A stretch of DNA of 64,000 nucleotides, from positions 121,249,429-121,313,428 of the forward strand of contig CM045770.1 in the NCBI GenBank assembly GCA_025200525.1, read 5' to 3'. Shown piece after piece: positions 46,501-55,000 of this stretch (position 1 is its first letter; every line of letters starts with the position of its first letter). The notes below the pieces were generated by a model. The model was not told the origin of the DNA and did not search any database. It saw nothing but the letters and a program-made list of their open reading frames with translations. The translations under genes were made by a program, and so were the position numbers. Origin of the DNA: Camellia lanceoleosa. Lineage: Eukaryota > Streptophyta > Magnoliopsida > Ericales > Theaceae.

Positions 46501-49136
46501 TCTGCATTTTTCATGCTCAGACATCATCACTCGGTTATGCGTGTGCACACGATTTCGAGGCACTTTTTTATCCGACAAATTTTATGTGAGTCTTGAGGTC
46601 CTCTCATGTTGGCGTAAGCCCAATTTGCATTCCAGATGCCATTTCATTCCATTTTGTCATCGCTTTTTATGCGTGCCTGTGCACGATTTCGAGGCACTTT
46701 TTTATCCGACGCATTTTCACATCATCGCCTCGGATCCGTGAGCACGCATTTCGAGGCACTTTGGTTTTATCCGATTTGTATTGTGATCATCGCCTCGGTT
46801 TATGCGTGCAGTAACGATTTCGAGGCAACTCACTTTCTCTCGGCCTTATGTGAGTGCGGTGAGGCCCTCTCATGTTAGCGTAAGCCCAATCGCATTCCGA
46901 TGTCATTTTGCTTTAGGGCCATGCCTCGGTTTGCGTGCTGCAGCACGATTTCGAGGCACTTCCTTCGCCTCTCTGACTTATGTGAGTGTGGTCGAGGCCC
47001 TCATATTGGCGTAAGCCCATCATTGCATTCCGTATGCCATTTTATGCATTCCTCGGTTTTATGCGTGTCATGCACGATTTTGAGGCATCTCATTTTTATC
47101 CGCAAGATCCTATGTGAGTGTGGTTGAGGCCCTCATGTTGGTATAAGCCCATCATTGCATTTTCAGATGTCATTCCAGTGTTTCTCGGTATGCGGGCCCA
47201 CGCACGCATTTCGAGGCATCTCATTTTATCATTCCAAGATCCTATGTGATTGTGGACGAGGCTCCTCATGTTGGTATAAGCCCATCATTGCATTTCGCAT
47301 GTCATTCCAGTGTTTCAGATATGCGTGCCACGCACGCATTTCGAGGCACCTCATTTTATCATTCCGCATCCTATGTGAGTGGGTGAGGCTCCTCATGTTG
47401 GTATAAGCCCATCATTGCATTTCGTGATGTCATTCTCAGATTCCTCGGTTATGCTGTCAGGCACACATTTCGAGACATCTCATTTTCATAGCATTAGCAT
47501 GCTAGGTTGTATATTAGTTGCATTGCATGCATATCATGCATATCATGCATATTGCACGGAAACGAGGCGCTGCTTTTGTACTTCGAGTAACGGAACGGGT
47601 CTCAATTCCCAAGTCACCGATAATTCCGGATTACCATGATGGAGTTAGGTTTTGTTGTCGATTCATATGCATTCATCCTATATTGAGTTGTGCAATTCGG
47701 CTCTACCATCATGCATCGATGTGCGTGATTGGTGGCACGAGGATCGAGGCATGCATATATTTGTGAAATACATTGCTATGCCCTTTTCTCGCTCTCGCGA
47801 CAAAATGAAGAATCAAGAAATTTCCGAGTCCGCACGATTTCGAGACACAAAGGCAAACAGAGGCTAATTAGGGCATCCCAAGGATTTCACCGAGGCGATC
47901 CAACATACAACATACATCGTATAAGGCGCCCTCGGCTTGCATGCCAGCTTTTTCTCATTTAATTTGTCAATTAAATAGAAATTTGTATATTTATTTGACC
48001 GTATATTTTGATTGTAATATTCTTTCATTTGGGATTGTATATTTATTCGGACCCTCATGCGAGGGCAATGTTGTAATAAGGGGGTGAGTGTGATGTATGT
48101 CTTCCAACCCCCATTTCTTTCTCCTTTTATTTACCCGCCACGATGGTTAGATATAGGGCATATTTCAATTAGCATACAAGATGACAAAGATGTTTGCATC
48201 ATTCATCTGCTTTTGCGACTGCCCACAAGATCATACAAGTTGCATTTGTATTTCAATTTCAAATTGAATATGTGTTAGTTGTAGCATTCCACATGCCATG
48301 TTTAGAATAGCCGAGCTATATAGTTTGCATCTTTGCATGTGTTGCATTAGGCATTTCAGTATACTTAGGATCATGCATGATTTCTAATGAGTTTTCTGTT
48401 TTGGCTTGGAGTACTCAGTGAGTTTTATGCTTTAGCATCCTTACATGCGTGTGAGTGTTACCATGAATAGCATGCTTACCATGAGGCTAACTGCTTATGT
48501 GATATAACTGCCTTGAATGCCTGTGGGTGAAGGTTGAGTTACCTGAATTGGGACAATTCATTGACTGTTTGTTTTAAGCCCACTAGATAGTGGCAAAATC
48601 ATTGTTTTTCTAAGCCCACCTGAGGGTGGCAAATTCGCGTCTTAGCCTACCTGCGGGTAGCACCATCAAACCATTTTCCAAACAAACAAACATGAAATGT
48701 TTAGTTCCAATTCAGGCGATTCAGTCTATACTTGTATGCTGTGCGCATCACGTAGTAACCTAGGCTAATAACCGGAATAAGAACGCACAAAGTTTTCAAA
48801 AACAAATATCATGGTTAGTAGAGGCCGGTCTTTGACCGGGCGAGAGGGGGTGCTCACGATGTGACCTTCCCTAATCGTACCCAAGTTTCCGAACCAACTT
48901 TGGTGATGATTTTACATGGCCTTTCGGCACCGAGTCAGGGTTTCCTAAATTTCCCATTTTAAAATATTTAGGTGGCGACTCTGTTATCTGGCAAAGCAGT
49001 CCATGTTTGGCACTTCTTTCAAAAAATCAATTTTTCTCAAAAACGATTTGCCAGGTTCGGACTCTTTGGTTCAAGATTCGGAACCGCGACAAAATCGAGT
49101 CCGAACTGTAGCGAGGTCCCTCGCGGGCTTGCTACA
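43540..49136 (+). mobile_element. Solo LTR, 5.6 kb, TGTAGACACCC family, nested in Tat gag
   Basis: It begins TGTAGACACCCCATTTTTGA and ends GGGCTTGCTACA. A perfect 5-bp duplication GCTGG flanks it (43535-43539 and 49137-49141), and the host gag reads on both sides. A TATA box (CATATAAA) lies at 44883-44890, so transcription would run rightwards through a very long R/U5-type region. No polyprotein is encoded. A 315-bp open frame at 44236-44550 has no recognisable domain. The right third matches the 3.1-kb solo LTR at 21817-24927. Confidence 0.85.
46410..47500 (+). repeat. Tandem array of about 65-140-bp units inside the 5.6-kb LTR
   Basis: About ten diverged units repeat the block CGATTTCGAGGCAC.T followed by TTTATCC, TATGTGAGTG.GG.CGAGG and CTCATGTTGG.GTAAGCCC, then CATTGCATTTC. 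Occurrences of TTTCGAGGCA lie near 46427, 46553, 46688, 46752, 46820, 46949, 47200 and 47340. Short frames through it are not genes. Confidence 0.85.
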
Positions 49137-49141
49137 GCTGG

Positions 49142-49829
49142 CAGTTGACTAAACCAGAGTCGAGTCAACCCCTTGAGTGTTACGGGAAAAGCCCAGCACA
49201 TGATTTCATCGGGGAATGCATGGAGGATCATGAGGGTTCTGTAGGTCTCTAGGTGGTCGACTAGGTCTGAAGTACCGTCGAAAGAGTCGATTACAGATTT
49301 TAAACTTGGGGGGTAGAGGTTTGTCCCTGATGGAGGCAACGAATGGGGAGTTGGCTGTGGTAGATGGTTTATGCTGTATGTTCTGCATGACTCCTTGGAG
49401 CTGGAGCTTCATGGCTCGGAGTTCTGCATCCCAGAGAGAAATGTTGTCACCACTAGAGGGCAGCGGGGGCTGGACGCTACTGGCCTCTCCTTCGGGGGTT
49501 GGTGCCTGGATCGATGGATGCGGGCCCCGGGGTGGCAGGTTCAGACCTGGGAGAAGGGGTTGCAAGCCTTCCAAGTTAGGTGGATAGGGCTGCTGGATAA
49601 TATGGCTCAGGGCTCATTCTTGGTTGGGTGGAATATCTGGAGGTGGTGGAGGAGGCATGGGAAGGTTTGTTTGGAGTAGAGCATTAATCAAAGCTTGGTT
49701 TTGCTCGGCCAGGCGGTTAATGTTGTTGGTGAGCTCGGTAAAATATTGTGGTGGGTTATTTAGATTGGGAGGGTCGGCTTGATGATCGGCAACATTGGGG
49801 TGAGAAGCCATGGATCTAGTTGTGACCAT
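49142..49829 (-). pseudogene. Tat gag, 5' part
   Basis: Starts MVTTRSMASHPNVADHQADP at 49829. A hydrophilic N-terminus with a Pro run (PMPPPPPPDIPP) follows; a stop at 49614, then RDKPLPPKFK and the capsid start FDGTSDLVDHLETYRTLMIL, CWAFPVTLKGLTRLWFSQLP (after a frame change near 49300). This is the retrotransposon gag domain. It is cut at 49137 by the nested LTR and resumes at 43539. Confidence 0.85.
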
Positions 49830-49911
49830 CCACCTTCGCAGGTGGTAGGAAGGGGTTATTGGAAAGGGTCTCCGGCAACAATGAGCACAACTGGCACGCG
49901 GAACAAAAAAC

Positions 49912-50490
49912 TGATGATACAGCGTGTTCCAGGTGGAACGTGTCGGACTGATCCACGCTCCTCAAACTAGTGTCCGAATGACCAAGCCCACCAGAAGACC
50001 TGCACAAGAGTTCAACGGGGAACGGGGAGTTCCCCAGCGAACCCTCCGATGAGCAAGTTAGAAAGAGAAGTGGAATGTAAGATAGATTAGAGATAGAAAG
50101 CTTAACCTTCTTTTTGTCTTCGATGTCTGCTTATATCCTCTGGTAATCATTTCGTTGTCCCTTTCGACCTGTCGCCATCGCCGAAAGTCTATGCTCTAGC
50201 TTGCCTTGTTCATGGTGAGGCCGTTCTGTCTCGACGAGGAGGGCTTATCGCAATAAATGCTGTAAGGAGCTTCATTAATGGCTGATGTGCGGTGCAATAA
50301 CTTTGCAGGATTTTTGTCTGCTTATGTGGCTTGTCTTTCATCTGCCACGTGTCTGAGTGTCATTGGTTCTTAATGCCATGTTGACTTCCAGCCATGTTGG
50401 GCCTCATCAGTTGAATTATGTATTGGGCCCTAAGTGGTGGGCTTGGGTTGTTCATAGTGGGCTATAGCCTTTATGGGCCTATCCATGTCA
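49912..50490 (-). repeat. 5' LTR of the Tat element
   Basis: 579 bp, matching 33727-34306 with scattered substitutions (for example GTGTGTTCC/GCGTGTTCC at the start) and one or two indels. On the minus strand the sequence leaving it (GTTTTTTGTTCCGCGTGCC) did not give me a clear tRNA primer-binding site. Confidence 0.9.
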
Positions 50491-51333
50491 ATTATCTAAA
50501 GAAATGTTTAATTGTCTTTGGAATAAGATTCTGTGTTTTTATAATTTTGTATAAAAATAAAAGGATTTTTGTTTAAAAATAGAAGGAAGGAAAGCAATTG
50601 TGATGGCAATGGTGATGGTTATAGTAATGGTGGTAACAATAAATTTTTTATTATTTAGATATTAAAGTGAGACAATAAAATTTGACTATTCAAACTAACA
50701 TTAACACAGTAGAATTTTATTGCGTAAAGGCTACCATTTCAGCATTTTGATAAATTTCTTACGATTGGATGGTTAAATTTCATTGTTTAAATGTTAAACT
50801 CGGACTTGCTAACATTAACAATTTTATATGTTAAAATCAAACTTACTAATGTTAACACATTCAAATTTTAATGTATTAATGTTACAATTTCACAGATTTG
50901 ATAAAATTATCCTTTAAAATTTCACCTATGAATAGTAATAGTGATATAAATTGAGGTGATTGTAATGAATTTTACTCTTTGAGTGTTGAACTTAGATAGT
51001 AAAATTTTACTCTATAACATATGATTTTTTTCTCATTTAGATATTTCCAATGGTGATGGTAACGGTGATAGTGTGGTGGTTAGTGATGGTGATGGGAAAA
51101 TTGTACTATTAATTTTAAAATTTTACTGGTCAAATATGTTAACATAGTGAAATTTTACTCTATTAATACTAACTTGACAGTAAAATTTTGTTGTTTGTTT
51201 GTTTGGTTTTTTTTTTTTTCAAAATTTTATAATCAACATGGATCTTGTTGGATAAATATTGACGAGAACATTGAAAAATATGCATCTACATAAAAAATGA
51301 TAGAGTTATGAAGTTAAAAAAAATGTAAAAGGG
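50491..51333. other. AT-rich spacer with degenerate ATTTTACT repeats
   Basis: Phrases of the type AAATTTTACTCTAT..A and TGTTAAC recur irregularly between 50680 and 51200. There are also GGTGATGGT-type runs. No gene. Confidence 0.5.
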
Positions 51334-51558
51334 ATGTCCTAAGGGGCTGACTTGATGACAAAGTCTTGGATATTAGGGGTGTGCTCCCTCCGAGGTTCAA
51401 GAATTGAAACTTCTTGGGTGCTAACAATTTCTTAGATCCATCGGACTAGGGAAAAACTTTTGAATTTACTATGATGCATTTATAGGAAACTCCTTACTAA
51501 GGGCCTGTGCACTTCCTGAGATTAGTTAGGGTTTGATCCAAATATTCCAGTGCCAATG

Positions 51559-51606
<48 letters not shown>
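51334..51606 (+). mobile_element. tRNA-derived SINE with 45-T tail
   Basis: Flanked by an 8-bp duplication TAAAAGGG (51326-51333 and 51607-51614, possibly a few bases longer with a mismatch). A box-B-like GAGGTTCAAGAATTGAAAC is at about 51392-51410, and an A-box-like GGGGCTGACTTGATGAC near 51343. The 3' end is an uninterrupted run of 45 T (51561-51605). The size, internal RNA polymerase III promoter elements and direct repeats fit a plant SINE. Confidence 0.6.
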
Positions 51607-51609
<3 letters not shown>

Positions 51610-51747
51610 AAGGGCATTTTGGCCAGTGACACATTAATTCTGTGAGCAAGGCATGCAGATTGTCCTTATTCCAGCAAAGTGAATATGCGTATTTTCTTGT
51701 CATTAAATTTTTTTAATGAATGGGTTATTGTTGAAAACCCTTTTAAA

Positions 51748-52092
51748 AAAGGATAAATTACAAATACACCACCTGAGATTTAATTAAAATATGAATCGCT
51801 CCTTGTGATTTTGAAAATTACATTTTACCGCCTGAGGTTTTTAATTTTGTAACAAATCATCCATTTTATTAATAAATCATCAAGTAAATTAATAGTTTTT
51901 AATGATGTTAGAAATATGTTTGAATTAATAATTTAGATAATTTATTATTATATAGAAGAGCAATTATGAATTTTATTTTTTTAATTAATTTTATTAAATA
52001 AAAAATTCTAACAAGAGGTATTTGTAATTTTTTCAAACCACATGAGACAATATGTACTTTAAGCAAATCTCAGGACTGTATTTGTAATTTAC
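51748..52092. mobile_element. MITE with about 30-bp inverted termini
   Basis: The left end GGATAAATTACAAATACA..ACCTGAGATTT is matched by the right end AAATCTCAGGACTGTATTTG then TAATTTACC in reverse complement. About 345 bp, AT-rich and non-coding. Its right terminus is included in the 235-bp repeat that flanks the viral block, so this end of the MITE occurs again at 56379-56412. Confidence 0.65.
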
Positions 52093-52293
52093 CATTACAA
52101 AAACTTAATTGATGACATTAGCAAAAAAAATATTAATTATTTAATAATTAATTAACAAATGTGGCAATTCGTAATGCGAATATAAATATGAGAAATGGAA
52201 ATATAATTTCTAAAATATGAGAGAATAATTTATATTAAAATAAACTTTAAAGGTGTCAGTATGATTTACCCTAACAATAAATATATAAAATAT
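52059..52293 (+). repeat. Left 235-bp direct repeat flanking the viral block
   Basis: Matches 56379-56613 base for base at a constant offset of 4320, with four differences seen (at about 52064, 52091, 52174 and 52238). It starts inside the MITE right terminus and ends at ATATATAAAATAT. AT-rich, non-coding host DNA. Confidence 0.93.
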
Positions 52294-52329
52294 ATAAAAA
52301 TCCCCAATTATTTTGGCTTATATAATTTC

Positions 52330-52498
52330 CCGCTTGCGCTTGCCACCGTTTAATTTAAATTTTCCGCTTGCGCTTGCCTTTTTAGATTTTTAATCCTGGC
52401 CGCAGATCTGGGAGCGGAGCAGAGGCCCTAGCCGACAACGCGCCACAAATTGCGGAAGGGAGCACCAATCGGGGGACGACACGTGGCGTGGGAGGGGG
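52330..52498 (-). promoter_or_regulatory. Virion-sense side of the viral intergenic region
   Basis: Contains a 15-bp direct repeat CCGCTTGCGCTTGCC at 52330-52344 and 52364-52378, and a G-box ACACGTGGC at 52480-52488. A G-box and short repeated elements near the origin are usual in geminivirus intergenic regions. The coat-protein gene expected to start leftwards is absent; host repeat DNA begins at 52293. Confidence 0.5.
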
Positions 52499-52530
52499 GG
52501 AGCGTCCCAGGTAATATTAAGGGACGCTCC
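52499..52530 (-). promoter_or_regulatory. Geminivirus virion-strand replication origin hairpin with TAATATTAC
   Basis: A perfect 10-bp stem GGAGCGTCCC (52499-52508) / GGGACGCTCC (52521-52530) encloses a 12-nt loop. Read on the minus strand, the loop contains TAATATTAC (52511-52519), the invariant geminivirus nonanucleotide that Rep nicks. Its orientation is right: the nonanucleotide is on the strand opposite to Rep, and Rep starts 105 bp away. Both stem and loop are intact. Confidence 0.95.
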
Positions 52531-52537
52531 TGGGATC

Positions 52538-52545
52538 ATATATAA
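52538..52545 (+). promoter_or_regulatory. TATA box of the viral complementary-sense promoter
   Basis: ATATATAA just right of the hairpin and about 90 bp before the Rep ATG, the usual place for the geminivirus Rep TATA element. Short repeats AGAGAGTGA occur in the leader at about 52581 and 52623; whether any are Rep-binding iterons cannot be told. Confidence 0.65.
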
Positions 52546-52634
52546 CTCACTCCCTCACTCTCTTATACCAGTAAAGTTTTTAGAGAGTGACTTGCGTCAC
52601 CCGAGAGAATAAGTGATGTCATAGAGAGTGAGTT

Positions 52635-53608
52635 ATGGCATCAATGCGATGTCGTTTTAGAGTTCAAAACAAGAACATTTTCCTCACATATGCACAATGT
52701 TCTATACCCAAAGAACGATTGTTAGAGAAAATTAGAGAGCTGTTCACAAACAGACCACCAAATTATGTGAGGGTTGCACATGAATTACATGAGGACGGTC
52801 AACCACATCTCCATGCTCTTGTCTAGTTTCCATATTGTTTTCAGACACAGGATGAATGGTTCTTCGACATTACTCATGATCGAACTAATCCCCATTTCCA
52901 TCCAAACGTATTAGGGGCTAACAACCATCAGAATGTGCTGGAATACATCTCCAAACACGGGGATTACACGGAATGGGGCAAATTCCGTGAGAGGGGCCGC
53001 TGCGCTAATCAAAATAACAAAGAAATATATATCGTGACGCACTTGCCGCCGGCACCAAGGACGAAGCATTGGCAATGGTAAGAAATGGCGATCCAAAATG
53101 TTATTGGCTAAATTATGACAAGTTGTCATCCAATTACGACAAAATTTCATATACTCCGCCATTGCCGTATGTTCATCAATTTACAGATACAGTGTGGATC
53201 GTCCCAGCAGCTATACAGCAATGGGTTGCAGAAAATATAAGGGACGAAGCCCAACGACCACACAGGCCCAAGAGCATTATAATTGAAGGCCCATCTAGGA
53301 TTGGGAAAACATGTTGGGCCCGGTCTCTTGGGCTGCATAATTATTATTCTTGCCACATCGATTTGAGGGACCACAATGACAACGCTTTTTACAACATAAT
53401 CGATGATGTGGCCCCACAATTTTTGAAACACTGGCGGGAATTTATTGGAGTGCAACGAGATTTTTTTTCAAATTGTAAATATACCCGCCCAAAGAAAATA
53501 AAAGGCGGGATTCCAAGTATTATATTATGCAACCTCGGCGCTGACTCTAGTTACAAAGATTTTTTGGAAAAACATGAACACGCCGGGCTCAAAGCGTGGA
53601 CGATCTGA
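52635..53608 (+). pseudogene. Rep: Geminivirus replication initiator protein Rep, broken
   Basis: Rep nicks the origin and unwinds the replicating circle in the nucleus. Visible HUH-endonuclease motifs: FLTYAQC (residues 16-22), HLHALV (58-63), and the catalytic-Tyr motif YISK at 52944-52955. The helicase half has Walker A GPSRIGKT (53288-53311), a Walker B with NIIDDV near 53395, and a motif C ending in ILCN. Two lesions: an in-frame TAG at 52824-52826 directly after motif II, and a 2-base gain in an AT dinucleotide run near 53025 that shifts frame. Otherwise it is open end to end at about normal length (about 320 codons). No intron is indicated, unlike mastre-/capula-type Reps. It overlaps the TrAP-like frame by 35 bases. 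Confidence 0.93.
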
Positions 53609-54044
53609 AACGCAAAATTTTATACAATCGACCAGCCTCTGTTCGCCAGAACCAATCAAGAAGAGACATCGCAATGAGAAGAAGAAGGCCCAACGTAGAA
53701 AGATATTCCACTTCCAATGCGGCTATTCGTTATTCCATACGAATGGATGTATCGAACCACATCCACTGGAGAGAGAGGATGTTGTCAAGGGTCTTCTACG
53801 ACACTTTGACCAATCCGATGTGGTTCAGAGCCATAGACATGTCCATGTTGGGGAATCAGGGGGTATACAAGATAGAATGCCTGTTCAACTACAACCTCCG
53901 GAAAGCACTACGAATCCGGACGTTCACTGCGACAATGTATACATGGCTGACATACAGTGGTCTCAAAAGCCTATCGGAGAATGTATTTTCCCGGCTTATT
54001 GCACGCAGGATGACGAAGACATTATCCAGCTTTGGGATTATTAG
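53574..54044 (+). CDS. C2: TrAP-like (C2) protein of geminivirus, open frame
   Basis: 156 codons, uninterrupted. It starts 35 bases before the Rep stop in another frame, the standard position of C2. Its layout matches TrAP: a basic patch (residues 29-43, KKRHRNEKKKAQRRK), a Cys/His zinc-finger-like centre (C49, H55, C59, H63) and an acidic, hydrophobic C-terminus (DDEDIIQLWDY). In viruses with this gene it activates late genes and suppresses silencing. Similarity outside these features is weak and it is somewhat longer than usual, so the call rests on position and architecture. Confidence 0.75.
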   Translation: MNTPGSKRGRSETQNFIQSTSLCSPEPIKKRHRNEKKKAQRRKIFHFQCGYSLFHTNGCIEPHPLEREDVVKGLLRHFDQSDVVQSHRHVHVGESGGIQDRMPVQLQPPESTTNPDVHCDNVYMADIQWSQKPIGECIFPAYCTQDDEDIIQLWDY

Positions 54045-54087
54045 CCTCAGAAATTATTGTCTCAAGATCGACTATTGTACTTTTTAG
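53743..54087 (+). CDS. C3: REn-like (C3) replication enhancer of geminivirus, open frame
   Basis: 114 codons from the ATG at 53743, uninterrupted; an ATG at 53596 in the same frame would give 163 codons. I chose the later start because similarity to REn begins there and REn is usually near 134 residues. It contains NPMWFRAI, then FNYNLRKAL, and a C-terminal SSFGIISLRN block, all in the order of geminivirus REn. It overlaps C2 almost completely in another frame, as in begomoviruses and relatives. REn binds Rep and stimulates replication. A poly(A) signal AATAAA follows at 54150. Confidence 0.8.
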   Translation: MDVSNHIHWRERMLSRVFYDTLTNPMWFRAIDMSMLGNQGVYKIECLFNYNLRKALRIRTFTATMYTWLTYSGLKSLSENVFSRLIARRMTKTLSSFGIISLRNYCLKIDYCTF

Positions 54088-54304
54088 CTTTCGTATTATG
54101 TAAAAGATTGGCGATGGGAAAATATTTATGTACATTTTAATGATTAAATAATAAAATGTTAGGTTTTATTTAATTAAAGTGATTATTGTTTTGGATCGTA
54201 AACAATAATTTAAATGGGCCCAAATATAATCTCCCAAATGAAAAATCATTAACAGGCCCAATTACAGTCTCCTAAATGAAGAGGCCCTTATAACATGACA
54301 AGGC
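54088..54304 (+). other. Viral 3' region with poly(A) signal; recombination junction
   Basis: AATAAA at 54150-54155 is suited to complementary-sense transcripts. Two related 25-bp phrases (GGCCC.AAT.TA.TCTCC.AAATGA, near 54218 and 54257) follow. At about 54301 the sequence jumps into an inverted Rep copy. Confidence 0.55.
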
Positions 54305-54722
54305 CCAACGCTTCGTCCTTGGTGCCGGCGGCAAGTGCGTCACGATATATATTTTCTTTGTTATTTTAATTAGCGCAGCGGCCCCTCTCATGGAATTTGC
54401 CCCATTCCGTGTAATCCCGTGTTTGGAGATGTATTCCAGTACATTCTGCTGGTTGTTGGCCCCTTGTACATTTGGATGGAAGTGGCAATTAGTCCGATCG
54501 TGAGTAACGTCGAAGAACCGTTCATCCTGTGTCTGAAAAAGGTATGGAAACTGGACAACAGCATGGAGATATGGTTGACCGTCCTCATGTAATTCATGTG
54601 CAACCCTCACATAATTTGGTGGTCTGTTTGTGAACAGCTCTCTAATTTTCTCTAACAATCGCTCTTTGGGTATAGAACATTGTGCATATGTGAGGAAAAT
54701 GTTCTTGTTTTGAACTCTAAAA
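54305..54722 (-). pseudogene. Rep: Second, inverted copy of the Rep N-terminal half
   Basis: The minus strand from 54722 matches plus-strand 52655-53075, covering motif I to the start of the helicase half. It differs at many positions, so it is a diverged variant and not a recent inverted copy. FLTYAQC is intact, but motif II reads YLHAVV: the first His of the metal-binding HUH pair is Tyr. The TAG of the first copy is a sense codon here. One G is missing in the run after the catalytic-Tyr motif (YISKHG), shifting frame. Upstream, the frame runs into the minisatellite, which is not part of Rep. Confidence 0.9.
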
Positions 54723-55000
54723 TGACGTGCTGGCCTTGGCCTTGGCATGGCATGCTGCTGGCTTTGGCTGGGTTGCCTTGGCCTTGGCTTGGCATGGCAT
54801 GCTGCTGCCCTTGGCCTTGCATGGCATGTTGTTGGCTTTGGCTGGGCTGCCTTGGCCTTGGCCTCGGCATGGCATGCTGCTGGCCTTGGCCTTGGCATGG
54901 CATAGCATGCTGCTGGCTTTGGCTGGGCTACCTTGGCATGGCATGCTGCTGGCCTTGGCCTTGGCCTTGGCATGGCATGTTGCTGGCTTTGGCTGGGCAG
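54723..55000. repeat. GC-rich minisatellite between Rep and movement-protein fragments
   Basis: About seven units contain GGCATGGCATGCTGCTGGC followed by variable CTTTGGCTGGGCTGCCTTGG blocks, period about 33-45 bp. It is open in several frames (Ala-Lys-Pro-Cys-His repeats on the minus strand, Leu-Ala-Trp repeats on the plus strand), which merely reflects composition. Confidence 0.85.

Larger units (their letters stand above)
33727..50490 (-). mobile_element. Complete Tat-lineage Ty3/gypsy retrotransposon, 16.8 kb
   Basis: Two LTRs of about 580 bp (33727-34306 and 49912-50490), both TGATGATACAG...ATGTCA, are flanked by a perfect 5-bp duplication ATTAT (33722-33726 and 50491-50495). The genes read on the minus strand from right to left: gag, protease, reverse transcriptase, RNase H, a second RNase H, integrase. 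An antisense ORF and two minisatellites lie before the left (3') LTR, an arrangement typical of the Tat lineage. About 30 LTR differences were counted by eye, so it is not a very recent insertion. A 5.6-kb solo LTR splits gag. Frames are broken. Confidence 0.93.

Noticed and set aside
52294..52498. Search for a virion-sense coat-protein gene left of the origin
   Set aside because: Only about 200 bp lie between the hairpin and the host direct repeat, and no coat-like frame is present on either strand.
52635..53608. Rep as a nanovirus, plasmid or Helitron replication protein
   Set aside because: The GPSRIGKT Walker A, the hairpin with TAATATTAC and the adjacent C2/C3 frames fit Geminiviridae and not the alternatives.
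54272..54973. A 233-codon minus-strand frame joining Pro/Ala/Lys/Cys/His repeats to Rep
   Set aside because: The N-terminal part is minisatellite translation; only the portion from 54722 downward is Rep-like, and it is frameshifted.
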